A stretch of 64,000 nt of DNA from Microbacterium abyssi. Lineage in GTDB: Bacteria > Actinomycetota > Actinomycetes > Actinomycetales > Microbacteriaceae. The stretch's first letter is position 1; each line of letters begins with the position of its first letter. A model generated the notes under the pieces. The model was not told the DNA's origin. It did not search any database and was given only the letters and a program-made list of their open reading frames with translations. The stretch is taken from contig NZ_CP063815.1 in NCBI RefSeq assembly GCF_015277895.1, positions 744,001-808,000 on the forward strand, in the 5' to 3' direction. The translations under genes were made by a program, and so were the position numbers. This document shows positions 45,318 through 54,188 of this stretch, in pieces.

Positions 45318-46119
45318 CCGCCGCCCGATCGACAACGAGCGGACGCCTCTCCTCGCCGCACGTGGCCTCCACAAGAGCTTCGGTGCGAACGAGGTACTCA
45401 AGGGCCTGGATCTCACCGTGCACCGCGGCGAGGTCGTCGTGCTGATCGGACCGAGCGGTTCGGGCAAGACGACGGTGCTCCGCTCGCTGAACGGACTCGA
45501 GACACCCGACGCCGGAACGCTCGCGATCCAGGGCGGGCCCGACATCGACTTCGCCACCCGCCCGACCAAGAGCACGCGTTTCGCGCTTCGCGACCGTTCA
45601 GCGATGGTGTTCCAGCATCACAACCTCTTCCCGCACTTCACCGTCCTGCAGAATGTGATCGAAGGTCCTTGGCGGGTGCAGGGTCGTCCTAAGGACGAGG
45701 CCGTGGATGCCGCGCGGAAACTGCTGTCACGGGTGGGGCTGGCGGAGAAGGAGGACGCGTACCCTCACGAACTCTCCGGCGGACAGCAGCAGCGCGTCGG
45801 CATCGTGCGCGCGCTCGCCCTCCGGCCGGACGTGCTCCTGTTCGACGAGCCGACCAGCGCCCTCGACCCTGAACTCGTCGGCGAGGTGCTGCTCGTGATC
45901 AAGGAACTCGCCGACGAGGGATGGACGATGGTCGTCGTCACCCACGAGCTCGAGTTCGCGCGCGAGGCCGCCGACCACGTGCTGTTCCTGGACGGCGGCG
46001 TCGTCGTCGAGGAGGGTCCGCCCGAGCAGTTGTTCACCGCACCCGCGCATGAGCGCACCAGGCGCTTCCTCGCCAGGATCATGCGTCCACTCGACGCGGA
46101 ACCCACCGAAGACGACTGA
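45304..46119 (+). CDS. Amino-acid (cystine-type) ABC transporter ATP-binding protein
   Basis: A 271-residue polar amino acid ABC ATPase: Walker [10 protein letters not shown]-loop [14 protein letters not shown], signature [15 protein letters not shown], Walker [14 protein letters not shown] and the switch histidine in [12 protein letters not shown]. About 20 residues precede the normal first strand ([12 protein letters not shown]). The ATG at 45304 is taken; a longer start at 45256 would lie deep inside the permease gene. The insert [20 protein letters not shown] after the first domain is typical of the FliY-linked group. Last gene of the operon. Confidence 0.92.
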   Translation: MSPTDRRPIDNERTPLLAARGLHKSFGANEVLKGLDLTVHRGEVVVLIGPSGSGKTTVLRSLNGLETPDAGTLAIQGGPDIDFATRPTKSTRFALRDRSAMVFQHHNLFPHFTVLQNVIEGPWRVQGRPKDEAVDAARKLLSRVGLAEKEDAYPHELSGGQQQRVGIVRALALRPDVLLFDEPTSALDPELVGEVLLVIKELADEGWTMVVVTHELEFAREAADHVLFLDGGVVVEEGPPEQLFTAPAHERTRRFLARIMRPLDAEPTEDD

Positions 46120-46131
46120 TCCGGCGCGCGT

Positions 46132-46758
46132 TCAGATGCTGACCGCCTGCACCACCAGGCTCACCGCCAGGGCGATCATGATCACGGCGATCACGCCGTC
46201 GAGGATGCGCCATGCCCTCGGGGTGTTCAGCCAGCGTCCGAGATGGCGCGCCCCGTAGCCGAGCGCGGTGAACCAGAGGATGCTGGCGAGGACCGCGCCG
46301 GCGGCGAAGATCCATCGGGCATCGCCGTGCGTCGCGGCGATCGACCCGAGCATGAGCACGGTGTCGAGGTAGACGTGCGGATTCAGCCAGGTCAGCGCCA
46401 GCGTCGTCAGGATGACGGCTGCCAGTCGCCCTCCGGAGCGGCCGGCGAGAGGAGCATCGCCGCTGAGACCGAGGTCGGTACCGCGCAGCGCTCTGCGGGC
46501 AGCGCCCACTCCGTACACGAGCAGGAACGCGGCGCCCAGCCACTGCGCGACCACGATGAGCCACGGCATCCGCTCTACGAGGAATCCGAGCCCGGCGACG
46601 CCGGCGAGGATCAGCACCGCATCGGATGCCGCGCAGATGGCGACCACGGCGAAGACGTGCTCGCGTCGGATGCCCTGCCGCAGCACGTAGGCGTTCTGAG
46701 CGCCGATGGCGATGATTAGCGAGAGGCCGAGGCCGAGGCCGGCGAAGAACGAGAGCAC
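46132..46758 (-). CDS. lysE: LysE/ArgO family basic amino acid exporter
   Basis: A 208-residue membrane protein with six predicted helices and the family motif AIGAQNAYVLRQGIRREH near the N terminus and TLALTWLNPHVYLDT in the middle. LysE/ArgO proteins export L-lysine and L-arginine and prevent toxic accumulation. It is divergent from a LysG/ArgP-type regulator, the classical arrangement from Corynebacterium, and converges with the cystine-type ATPase gene. Confidence 0.9.
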   Translation of the reverse strand: MLSFFAGLGLGLSLIIAIGAQNAYVLRQGIRREHVFAVVAICAASDAVLILAGVAGLGFLVERMPWLIVVAQWLGAAFLLVYGVGAARRALRGTDLGLSGDAPLAGRSGGRLAAVILTTLALTWLNPHVYLDTVLMLGSIAATHGDARWIFAAGAVLASILWFTALGYGARHLGRWLNTPRAWRILDGVIAVIMIALAVSLVVQAVSI

Positions 46759-46799
46759 CCTTCGACGCTACGAGAACGTCAGCGTAAGCGCCAGCGCAC

Positions 46800-46822
46800 G
46801 ATGCTTATGTTCCATTAGCATC
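46800..46822. promoter_or_regulatory. Putative LysG operator (T-N11-A inverted repeat)
   Basis: ATGCT (46801-46805) and AGCAT (46817-46821) form an inverted repeat with an 11-base spacer, extended by G and C on the outside. The right arm overlaps the -10 box TAGCAT (46816-46821) of the regulator gene, which lies six bases before its ATG, so the regulator would repress itself and activate lysE. Confidence 0.6.
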
Positions 46823-46827
46823 GCTTC

Positions 46828-47715
46828 ATGGCATCCATCGCCCCGGAGCTCGCGTCCACCGTCGCGGCGATCGTCGACGGCGGAAGTCTCGAGGCCGCGG
46901 CGCGCGCCCTCAGCATCACGCCGTCGGCGGTCAGTCAGCGGCTCAAGACGCTCGAGCAGCAGCTCGGCCGCGTCCTGGTCGTGCGCGGACGCCCGGCGAC
47001 CGTGACTCCCTCCGGCGAAGCGGTGGTGCGGATGGCGCGCCAGATCTCACTGCTTGAGCATGAGGCGCTCGCAGAGCTCGGAATGGAGGGCGCGGGCCGA
47101 CGGGCGAGCGTGCCGCTGGCGGTGAACGCCGACTCGATGGCCACCTGGTTCCTCGCACCGCTCGCGCGCCTCAGCGCCGTCCACGACATCGACTTCGACC
47201 TGCACCGCGACGATCAGGACTTCACCGCGCGACTCCTGGAATCCGGCGAGGTGATGGCCGCGGTCACATCGGAGGCCGTTCCCGTGACCGGTTGCTCGGT
47301 CTCGGCGCTCGGAGTGCTCACCTACGAGGCCGTGGCCACGCCCGAGTTCTCGCGGCGCTGGTTCGGCGAAGGCGTCGGACCCGAGGCGCTCCGCCGTGCG
47401 CCGTTCGTCGACTTCGACCGCCGTGACGGTCTGCAGCATCAGTGGCTCGCCTCCCGGGGCATCGACGCACACGGCGTCCCGCGCCACTACGTGCCCGCCT
47501 CGCACGATTTCGCGCAGGCGGTCACTCTGGGGCTCGGCTGGGGGCTGCTGCCTGGGTCCCAGCTGACGGAGGCCGTGGCTTCCGGCGCCGTCGTCCCGCT
47601 CGGCGGGGAACCCGTGCGCGTCCCGCTGTACTGGCAGCAGTGGAACCTGCGCTCCACGCTCCTCGAGGCGATCGCCGCCGCGGTCGCTGAGGAGGCCCGA
47701 CGGGTGCTCGGCTGA
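46828..47715 (+). CDS. lysG: LysR-family regulator, LysG/ArgP type
   Basis: A 295-residue regulator. The helix-turn-helix is at residues about 17-40 (GSLEAAARALSITPSAVSQRLKTLE), the rest is the effector domain. ELASTVAAIVDGGSLEAA and the APLAVNADSMATWFLAPLARL segment (PLAVNADSMATWFL) are typical of ArgP/LysG, which sense lysine, arginine or histidine. Divergent from lysE, which supports control of the exporter. It starts leaderless. Its stop is five bases from the convergent MarR gene. Confidence 0.9.
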   Translation: MASIAPELASTVAAIVDGGSLEAAARALSITPSAVSQRLKTLEQQLGRVLVVRGRPATVTPSGEAVVRMARQISLLEHEALAELGMEGAGRRASVPLAVNADSMATWFLAPLARLSAVHDIDFDLHRDDQDFTARLLESGEVMAAVTSEAVPVTGCSVSALGVLTYEAVATPEFSRRWFGEGVGPEALRRAPFVDFDRRDGLQHQWLASRGIDAHGVPRHYVPASHDFAQAVTLGLGWGLLPGSQLTEAVASGAVVPLGGEPVRVPLYWQQWNLRSTLLEAIAAAVAEEARRVLG

Positions 47716-47720
47716 CTTCG

Positions 47721-48224
47721 TCAGAGCTCGCGTGCGGTGCTGGTCAGCCTGTGCAGGAGATCCGTCAGAGACCGGATGTCCTCCACCGGCCACGGTCCGA
47801 GCGCACGCAGCACAGCGCCCTCCTGCGGGCGCCGCGCGGCGGCGAGACGCGCCAGCCCCTCCTCGGTGGGGGAGATCACGACGGAGCGCCGATCCGCCGG
47901 ATCCGGGACCCGCTGGATCAGGCCGAGATCCTCGAGCTCGCGGATCGTGCGGCTGAGCTGCCCCTTGTCCATCTGCAGCACTTCGGCGAGGGTCGATGCG
48001 GTGCTCGACCCGTAGCGCACGATCGTCGTGAACGTCTTATAGGCACCCGGCAGCATTCCGGGGCTCAGGCGCGTGGCGTTCGCCATGATGGTGCGCCGGA
48101 AGTGGGTGATGAGCTCGCCGAACTCCGACTCCAGCGCGGTCACCGCGGCGATGCGCTCCTCATCGATCTCGGGAACGGACGAGTCCGTCCCCGAGATCGA
48201 GGGATCATCGCCGACGGTCGCCAT
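47721..48224 (-). CDS. MarR-family transcriptional regulator
   Basis: A 167-residue MarR protein: winged helix at about residues 70-125 (TASTLAEVLQMDKGQLSRTI, LEDLGLIQRVPDPADRRSVV with the DxRS wing) and dimerising helices at both ends. It overlaps the 3' end of the MFS exporter gene by 20 bases and is transcribed after it, an operon in which the exporter is promoter-proximal. Two identical-looking boxes GTTGA-N6-CAAC over the operon promoter are its likely operators. Confidence 0.9.
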   Translation of the reverse strand: MATVGDDPSISGTDSSVPEIDEERIAAVTALESEFGELITHFRRTIMANATRLSPGMLPGAYKTFTTIVRYGSSTASTLAEVLQMDKGQLSRTIRELEDLGLIQRVPDPADRRSVVISPTEEGLARLAAARRPQEGAVLRALGPWPVEDIRSLTDLLHRLTSTAREL

Positions 48225-49881
48225 CGCTCTGCTCCTGCTCGACGGCGTGCACCGGGATCGATCCGGTCTCCGCCGTCGCCACGGCGAACTCGTTCTCGCG
48301 GCGCTGCTCCCGCACTCGCTCCACGTTGTTCTGGCGGAGCAGCGGGACGTTCGGCAGGAAGACGATCGCGATCAGGCTGAGCACGGCCAGCGGTACGCCG
48401 ATGAGGAACGCGTGCGAGATCGCCTGCGCCGAGGCATCCTCGATGATGATGCGGATCGACTCCGGCATGTCACGCGTGGTCGGCAGCGACCCGGAGGCGA
48501 GCTGAGCGGCGATGACCTTGCCCTTCTCTCCCAGCGTCGCGATCGCCGCGCCCACTTCGGCCGCGCGATCCGACAGCTGCTGGGACATGCTGGCAGCCAG
48601 GACGGAGCCCATCACGGCGACGCCGACGGTGCCTCCGACGGTGCGGAAGAAGTTGACTCCGGAGCTCGCGACGCCGACCTCCCGCGGGCTGGTCGTGTTC
48701 TGCACCACCAGGACGAGGTTCTGCATCGTCATACCTGTCCCCGCTCCGAGCAGGAACATGTACAGACCGACGAGCCAGAGTGAGGTGTCGTAGTGCAGCG
48801 TCGACAGCAGCGAGGTGCCGGCGATCATCAGGATCGCGCCGATCACGAGGTAGCGCTTCCACTTGCCCGTCCGGGTCACCAGCTGCCCGATCACGGTGGA
48901 GGCGAGGAGCATGCCAGCAGCCATCGGGATGGTGAGCAGCCCGGCCTCGGTCGGACCGTATCCGCGGGAGATCTGCATGTACTGCGCGAGGTACACCGAG
49001 GTGCCGAACATGGCGACGCCGATCGAGATCGACGCGAGGACGGAGAGCGTGAAGGTGCGGTTGCGGAACAGCGTGAGCGGGATGAGCGGCTCGGAGACCT
49101 TCAGCTCGACGACGATGAACAGCACTGTGGCGACGACGGCGATGCCGACCATGTACAGCGTCTCCCAGCTGATCCAGCCGTAGGAGGCGACGTTCGAGAC
49201 CCAGACGAGCAGGAATCCGGATCCCACCGAGAGCAGCACGATGCCGAGGTAGTCGATGCGGACCTTCGCCGCCCTGATCTGCTCGATCCGCAGCGTGCGG
49301 ATCAGGACGACGATGGCGATGATGCCCAGGGGCACGCCGACGTAGAAGTTCCAGCGCCAGCCGACGCTGTCGGTCAGCACGCCGCCGAGCAGGGGTCCCC
49401 CTACTGTGGCGACCGCCATGACGCCCGCGAACAGGCCCATGTACTTCCCGCGCTCGCGCGGCGAGAGGATGTCGGCCATCAGGACCTGGCTGAGAGCTGC
49501 CAGGCCGCCGCCGCCGAGGCCCTGGAGGCCGCGGAACATGATCAGCATCTCGGTGTTCTGAGAGAGGCCGGCCCCGGCACTGGCGAGGACGAAGATCGTC
49601 AGGGCGAGGATCATGAGGTTCTTGCGGTTCACCAGGTCGGCGAGCTTGCCCCAGATCGGCGTCGAGATCGCCGTGGTGAGCAGCGTCATCGTGATGACCC
49701 AGGTGTACGACGTCTGGGAGCCGCCCAGCTCGGGGACGATGATCGGCAGCGAGGTGCCGACGACGGTCGTCGAGACCATCGAGCAGAACATCGCGAGCAT
49801 CAGGCCGGACAGCGCCTGCAGGACCTGACGATGCGACATCCGGGTCGTCGTCGTGGCGGTCGATGGGGAATGCGCGCTCAT
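48205..49881 (-). CDS. MFS drug exporter, DHA2 (EmrB/QacA) family, 14 helices
   Basis: A 558-residue membrane transporter with about 14 helices. The N-terminal half has the family motif C-like and A-like segments (WVITMTLLTTAISTPIWGKL, RGLQGLGGGGLAAL, GPLLGGVLTDSVGWRWNFYV), all typical of DHA2 proton antiporters that expel lipophilic drugs or dyes. The ATG at 49881 follows AAAGG at seven bases; an earlier ATG at 49896 is possible. The promoter and two repeat boxes lie directly upstream, and the MarR gene overlaps its end. Confidence 0.9.
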   Translation of the reverse strand: MSAHSPSTATTTTRMSHRQVLQALSGLMLAMFCSMVSTTVVGTSLPIIVPELGGSQTSYTWVITMTLLTTAISTPIWGKLADLVNRKNLMILALTIFVLASAGAGLSQNTEMLIMFRGLQGLGGGGLAALSQVLMADILSPRERGKYMGLFAGVMAVATVGGPLLGGVLTDSVGWRWNFYVGVPLGIIAIVVLIRTLRIEQIRAAKVRIDYLGIVLLSVGSGFLLVWVSNVASYGWISWETLYMVGIAVVATVLFIVVELKVSEPLIPLTLFRNRTFTLSVLASISIGVAMFGTSVYLAQYMQISRGYGPTEAGLLTIPMAAGMLLASTVIGQLVTRTGKWKRYLVIGAILMIAGTSLLSTLHYDTSLWLVGLYMFLLGAGTGMTMQNLVLVVQNTTSPREVGVASSGVNFFRTVGGTVGVAVMGSVLAASMSQQLSDRAAEVGAAIATLGEKGKVIAAQLASGSLPTTRDMPESIRIIIEDASAQAISHAFLIGVPLAVLSLIAIVFLPNVPLLRQNNVERVREQRRENEFAVATAETGSIPVHAVEQEQSDGDRRR

Positions 49882-49935
49882 GTGCACACCTTTCATGTCG
49901 CGGACAGTGCGGACACGACAGCGCTGGCGTGAGAA

Positions 49936-49979
49936 GTTGAAAAAAGTCAACGATACCCGCGATGTTGATCTTTGGCAAC
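49936..49979. promoter_or_regulatory. Tandem MarR-type operators over the MFS promoter
   Basis: Two inverted repeats of the same form: GTTGA-AAAAAG-TCAAC (49936-49951) and GTTGA-TCTTTG-GCAAC (49964-49979), 28 bases apart centre to centre. The promoter on the minus strand, TTGCCA (49973-49978) and TATCGT (49950-49955) with a 17-base spacer, is overlapped by both boxes, at its -35 and -10 ends. Confidence 0.75.
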
Positions 49980-50021
49980 TATTGGTAGACGGATCGCCAG
50001 GAGGGCCACCCGCCGAAGTGG

Positions 50022-50699
50022 TCAGTCGGCGAGCGCGAGCGCCCGGAACGCATCGCGTTCGCGGAGTGCTTCGCGGCGGGATGCGACGACAGCCTGCGCG
50101 CTCGGCGGGCGGTTGCCGGTGGTGCGGTGATAGAGCTCGTCGATCAGGCGAGTGGCGAGTCCGACCAGTTGGCCGATCTCACGGTCGTCGCGGTCGATCC
50201 ACACGCAGCGCGGCTCGTCGTCGACGGGACGGAAGTCGTCGTGCTCCTCCCACACGAACAGGGTGCGCTCGGCGCCGAGCACATGCTGCTGCCACCAGAC
50301 CTGCCGCAGGTACGTGCGGGGGATCGTGCGCCAGTTCTTGTTCGTGGTCTTGATCTCCGCGAGAAGGATGCGGCCGCCGGCGTCCTGCACGATGCCATCC
50401 GGAGTCGCGAGGTGGCGATGTTCGGTCTCGGCGCGGAAGAGCGCGGAGGACGGCCGGATGCCGTGCGTCGCGGCCACCCACGCCGCGATCTCTGGCTCGC
50501 GCTTACGGCCATGATCGGTGTACGCGTTGCCGCCGAAGCGCGCGCCGCCGCCGAGCTTGGCGTCGGCCGCGCGGGTGATCGACTTCTCTCCGGAGAGACC
50601 GGCGACGTCCGTCGCGGTGATGCCTCTGGCACGTGCCCGGAGCCAGGCGACGCGATCGCGGGAGTCCGCGACGATTCGAGCCTGAAGTTCCGGGGTCAC
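50022..50699 (-). CDS. YqaJ-type recombinase/nuclease domain protein
   Basis: A 225-residue protein resembling YqaJ, the lambda-exonuclease-like fold: RDRVAWLRARARGITATDVA (N-terminal helix), KREPEIAAWVA with the first glutamate, ATPDGIVQDAGGRILLAEIK, giving the D-x(n)-E-x-K catalytic pattern, and LRQVWWQQHVLGAERTLFVW. These enzymes resect double-strand DNA in phage recombination. Here no phage genes or annealing protein (RecT/Bet) are adjacent, so it is probably a chromosomal, lone copy. Role unknown. The GTG/ATG choice is not critical; the ATG at 50699 is used. Confidence 0.83.
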   Translation of the reverse strand: MTPELQARIVADSRDRVAWLRARARGITATDVAGLSGEKSITRAADAKLGGGARFGGNAYTDHGRKREPEIAAWVAATHGIRPSSALFRAETEHRHLATPDGIVQDAGGRILLAEIKTTNKNWRTIPRTYLRQVWWQQHVLGAERTLFVWEEHDDFRPVDDEPRCVWIDRDDREIGQLVGLATRLIDELYHRTTGNRPPSAQAVVASRREALRERDAFRALALAD

Positions 50700-50763
50700 C
50701 TCTCGAGATTACCCCGGGGTTACGACGTCACTCGCCGGCCGCGCCGACGAGTGCGGTCACCGA

Positions 50764-52128
50764 TCAGCGTATGCGCGGCCAGTGCTCCGGCCCGCCGGAT
50801 CCTGCCTGGTACTCGTCGATCGGGACCTCGCCGTGGGCCCATGAATCCAGCACCGACTGGACGATCCGCCAGCACTGTTCGGCCGCGTCGCCGCGTACGG
50901 AGAGCGTCGGGTCGGCGTCGAGGATGCCGGAGAGGACCTCCGCGTACGCGAGCAGTTCACCGGGGCCGAGGTCGGCGGACAGCGTGGCGCGCTCGAGTAC
51001 GAACGGATCGTCCGCCCCGTTGAGGTTGAACTCGAGCGATATCCGGTCCGGGCCGAGTGAGAACCTGAGGATGGCGCCTTCCGCCGTGCCTGTCAACCCG
51101 GCCGGAACGTGCCGCACAGCCTTGAACCGCACGACGATCTCGCGCGCGGGATCGCTCAATGCCTTGCCCGATCGGAGCGTGAACGGCACTCCCGCCCAGC
51201 GCGCGTTGCGCACTTCGAAGGTCGCCTCGGCGAGGGTCTCGGTGTCGCGCTTCGGATCGACGCCGGGCTCGTCCACGTAGGACGGCTTGTCGACGCCGTC
51301 GACGGCCCCGGCGGTGTAGCGCGCGCGTCGGGAGGATGCCGTCGGATCGTCGTCCATGATCCTGGTTGCGCGCAGTACGGCGGACGTCGCCTCGCGGAAG
51401 TCCGCCTCGTCGAGCGTCGCGGGTTGCTCCATCGCCAGCACCGCAAGCACCTGCAGCAGATGGCTCTGGATCATGTCCACCAGCGCGCCGGCCCGATCGT
51501 AGTAGCCGGCTCTGCCTTCGAGGCCGAGCTTCTCGTCGTAGACGATGTCGATCGATTCGATGCTCTCCGCCGACCAGAGCGGCTCGAGCAGCCGGTTCGC
51601 GAAACGCGCACCCAGAAGGTTCAGCGTGGTCGATTTGCCCAGGAAATGATCGACGCGGAACACCTGCTTCTCCGGCACGAGCTCGGCCAGTCGGGCATTG
51701 AGAGCTCGCGCGCCCTCCTCGTTCGTGCCGAACGGCTTCTCCAGCACCAGCATCACGCCATCCGGCAGCATCTCGGGCGTCAGCGCGTCGCACGCGGCCG
51801 CTGCCACGGCCGGGGGCACGGCGAAGTACAGCGCGACCTGTCCGTCCAGGCCCCTCAGCAGCGCCTCGAGATCCGACGCCTTCGTGATGTCGGCCTGCTG
51901 GTACGAGATGTCGACGCGATCAGTGGAAGCGTCCGCATCCGATGCTGCGAACGAGGCGTGCACCACCTTCTGAAGGTCGGCGGTGGACCAGGCCTCAGTG
52001 CCGGCGCCGATGACCCGGACGCGCCTGTCCGGTTCCGAGGTGAGCAGCTGGCCGAGCGCCGGGAGGAGGAGGCGCGAAGCCAGGTCGCCGGTCGCACCGA
52101 AGATGACGAGTGTGGTCGCAGCATCCAT
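50764..52128 (-). CDS. zwf: Glucose-6-phosphate dehydrogenase (short, OpcA-less paralogue type)
   Basis: A 454-residue enzyme that oxidises glucose 6-phosphate to 6-phosphogluconolactone with NAD(P)+. Visible are the dinucleotide motif FGATGDLASRLLLPAL, VLEKPFGTNEEGA, the active-site RVDHFLGKSTTLNLL (usual RIDHYLGKE), and DMIQSHLLQVLAVLAM. It is shorter than the canonical form and has no neighbouring opcA, tal or tkt, so it may be a second copy with another role. The ATG at 52128 is supported by the direct start MDAATTLVIFGATGD; earlier in-frame starts overlap the GH15 promoter. It is divergent from the GH15 gene. Confidence 0.88.
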   Translation of the reverse strand: MDAATTLVIFGATGDLASRLLLPALGQLLTSEPDRRVRVIGAGTEAWSTADLQKVVHASFAASDADASTDRVDISYQQADITKASDLEALLRGLDGQVALYFAVPPAVAAAACDALTPEMLPDGVMLVLEKPFGTNEEGARALNARLAELVPEKQVFRVDHFLGKSTTLNLLGARFANRLLEPLWSAESIESIDIVYDEKLGLEGRAGYYDRAGALVDMIQSHLLQVLAVLAMEQPATLDEADFREATSAVLRATRIMDDDPTASSRRARYTAGAVDGVDKPSYVDEPGVDPKRDTETLAEATFEVRNARWAGVPFTLRSGKALSDPAREIVVRFKAVRHVPAGLTGTAEGAILRFSLGPDRISLEFNLNGADDPFVLERATLSADLGPGELLAYAEVLSGILDADPTLSVRGDAAEQCWRIVQSVLDSWAHGEVPIDEYQAGSGGPEHWPRIR

Positions 52129-52184
52129 GCGCTCACCGTAACGCGACGCGTGCATCCTGGCCAGGGGCGTGCGAGAATCGGGCG

Positions 52185-53993
52185 ATGCCTGCTCCCATCG
52201 AGGATTACGCACTTCTCAGCGATTGCCGCACCGCAGCGCTGGTATCGAGTGAGGGGAGCATCGACTGGCTCTGCCTTCCCCGCTTCGACGCCGCGTCGGT
52301 CTTCGGTGCACTGCTGGGTGATCAGGCTCACGGATGCTGGACCCTCCGCCCGCGCGATCCCTCGGCGACCGCGCGCCGATGGTACTTGCCGGACACGTTC
52401 ATCCTCGTCACGCGCTGGGAGGCCCGGGACGGCGTTGCCGAGGTGCAGGAGTTCCTGCCGATGACCGAGGACCGCACGGATCTGGTGCGACGGGTGACGG
52501 GCGTCACAGGAACCGTGGCGTTCACCACCGAACTGCGCATGCACTTCGACTATGCGCGTGCGCTGCCATGGGTGCGGCAGGTGGGAACGGACGACGCGCC
52601 GGCGCTCAGCGCGATCGCCGGCCCCGACGCGGTGGTCGTCCGGGGCGTCGCGCTCGCAGCATCCGATCACGTGCACACCGCCGACTTCACGGTCGCCGCC
52701 GACGAGCGCCGCGAACTGGTCCTCACCTGGCACGCGTCGCATGAGACCGAGCCACCGCCGCTGGACGTCGAGGACGCGATCGCGCGGACGCGAGCGTGGT
52801 GGCAAGGATGGGCGAGTCCCATCGAGCACGACGGACCGCACCGCGAGGCAGTCGTGCGGTCGCTGCTGGTGCTGCGGGCACTGACGGATCGCGACACCGG
52901 CGGCATCGTCGCGGCGCCCACCACGTCGCTGCCGGAGGAGTTCGGCGGTTCGCGAAACTGGGACTACCGCTACGTCTGGCTTCGGGATGCCGCCCTCACG
53001 CTGGAGTCGCTCGTCGCACATGGTTTCCTCGAAGAGGTGCACCACTGGCGGCGCTGGCTGCTGCGTGCGGTCGCCGGGGAGCCGGCCGAGGTGCAGATCA
53101 TGTACGGCATCGCCGGGGAGCGCGACCTTGCCGAGCGCGAGCTGACGAGCCTGCCCGGTTATGACGGGGCGGCGCCCGTGCGCATCGGAAACGGCGCAGT
53201 GGAGCAGTACCAGGCCGATGTTCTGGGGGAGGTTCTCGTGGCGATGGAGGCGGCGCGGATCGCAGGCCTTGAGGAGACCGCGTTCTCGTGGCCGCTGCAG
53301 CGCGCGCTGATCGGTCGCGTGGTCGCGGGCATCGACCTGCGGGACAACGGGATCTGGGAGATCCGCGGTCCCCTGCAGTGGTTCACGCACTCGCGGGTGA
53401 TGATGTGGGCGGCCCTCGACCGCGGTGTGCGAGCGGTCCGCGAGCATCACCTCGACGGTGACGCGGAGCTCTGGGAGAAGATGCGCGACCGGCTGCGCGC
53501 CGAGATCGACGAGCGCGGTGTGCATCCGGACGGGTACTTCGTCCAGCACTACGACACCGACGAGGTGGATGCATCGCTGCTCACGCTCCCGCAGGTCGGG
53601 TACTGTGCGGCGGACGACCCGCGGATGCTGCGGACGGTCGAGCAGATGGAGCGCACGCTCATGCGGGATGGACTGCTGCTGCGCTACCGTACGTCGTCCG
53701 GAGTCGACGGGCTCGAGGGCGGAGAGCATCCGTTCCTCGCCTGCAGCTTCTGGCTCGTGGAGCAGTATGCGGCCAGCGGCAGGGCCGACGACGGCCGTGC
53801 TCTGATGGAGCGGCTGGTCGGATTCGCGAACGACGTCGGGCTGCTCTCCGAGGAGTACGACGTCGGCGGCGGGCGGCAGGCGGGCAACATGCCGCAGGCG
53901 TTCTCGCATCTCGCGCTCGTGGGCGCCGCGGATGCCCTCGCCGGTCACGCCGGCCGCGCCGCCCACCGCCACGGCGGCGTCACCTCGCGCTGA
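52185..53993 (+). CDS. Glycoside hydrolase family 15 protein (glucoamylase/trehalase-like)
   Basis: A 602-residue protein without signal peptide. It begins PIEDYALLSDCRTAALVSSE-GSIDWLCLPRFD, has the (alpha/alpha)6-barrel motifs EEFGGSRNWDYRYVWLRDA, IMYGIAGERDLAERELTSL and GIWEIRGPLQWFTHSRVMMW (general acid Glu), and LLSEEYDVGGG near the C terminus (base Glu). Bacterial members of this type cleave trehalose or maltooligosaccharides in the cytosol; specificity is not evident. A -10 box GAGAAT (52173-52178) lies six bases before the ATG (leaderless). It lies divergently next to the zwf gene, an association seen in other actinobacteria. Confidence 0.88.
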   Translation: MPAPIEDYALLSDCRTAALVSSEGSIDWLCLPRFDAASVFGALLGDQAHGCWTLRPRDPSATARRWYLPDTFILVTRWEARDGVAEVQEFLPMTEDRTDLVRRVTGVTGTVAFTTELRMHFDYARALPWVRQVGTDDAPALSAIAGPDAVVVRGVALAASDHVHTADFTVAADERRELVLTWHASHETEPPPLDVEDAIARTRAWWQGWASPIEHDGPHREAVVRSLLVLRALTDRDTGGIVAAPTTSLPEEFGGSRNWDYRYVWLRDAALTLESLVAHGFLEEVHHWRRWLLRAVAGEPAEVQIMYGIAGERDLAERELTSLPGYDGAAPVRIGNGAVEQYQADVLGEVLVAMEAARIAGLEETAFSWPLQRALIGRVVAGIDLRDNGIWEIRGPLQWFTHSRVMMWAALDRGVRAVREHHLDGDAELWEKMRDRLRAEIDERGVHPDGYFVQHYDTDEVDASLLTLPQVGYCAADDPRMLRTVEQMERTLMRDGLLLRYRTSSGVDGLEGGEHPFLACSFWLVEQYAASGRADDGRALMERLVGFANDVGLLSEEYDVGGGRQAGNMPQAFSHLALVGAADALAGHAGRAAHRHGGVTSR

Positions 53994-54021
53994 GCGAGGA
54001 TTGCAGCCTGCGGGGTCGCGG

Positions 54022-54101
54022 TCGGCGCCCCCTGTTCTCGTCGGCGCCCCCAATCCCGTGCGGCTGCAGGTGGGGGCCTCGGGCGGAACGGGGGCGTCGA
54101 C
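54022..54101. repeat. Palindromic four-unit element B1 (→→←←), left of the second AbiEi/DUF559 gene
   Basis: Direct units TCGGCGCCCCCTGTTCTCG (54022-54040) and TCGGCGCCCCCAATCCCGT (54041-54059), then inverted units (reverse complements CCCGAGGCCCCCACCTGCA and GTCGACGCCCCCGTTCCGC). The core is (G/C)GCCCCC. The same design and core return as B2 on the other side of the gene at 54189-55166. Confidence 0.72.
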
Positions 54102-54188
54102 GCGCGCGACTCATTCTGCACAGGGGCGGGTGCGGCGCGAGGGTGTGGATACGGCGGATGCTGCGCGCGAGACCGAGAGTATGGCGGG

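Noticed and set aside
50022..50699. Prophage remnant
   Set aside because: YqaJ alone is not enough; no integrase, annealing, structural or lysis genes and no attachment repeats were found nearby.
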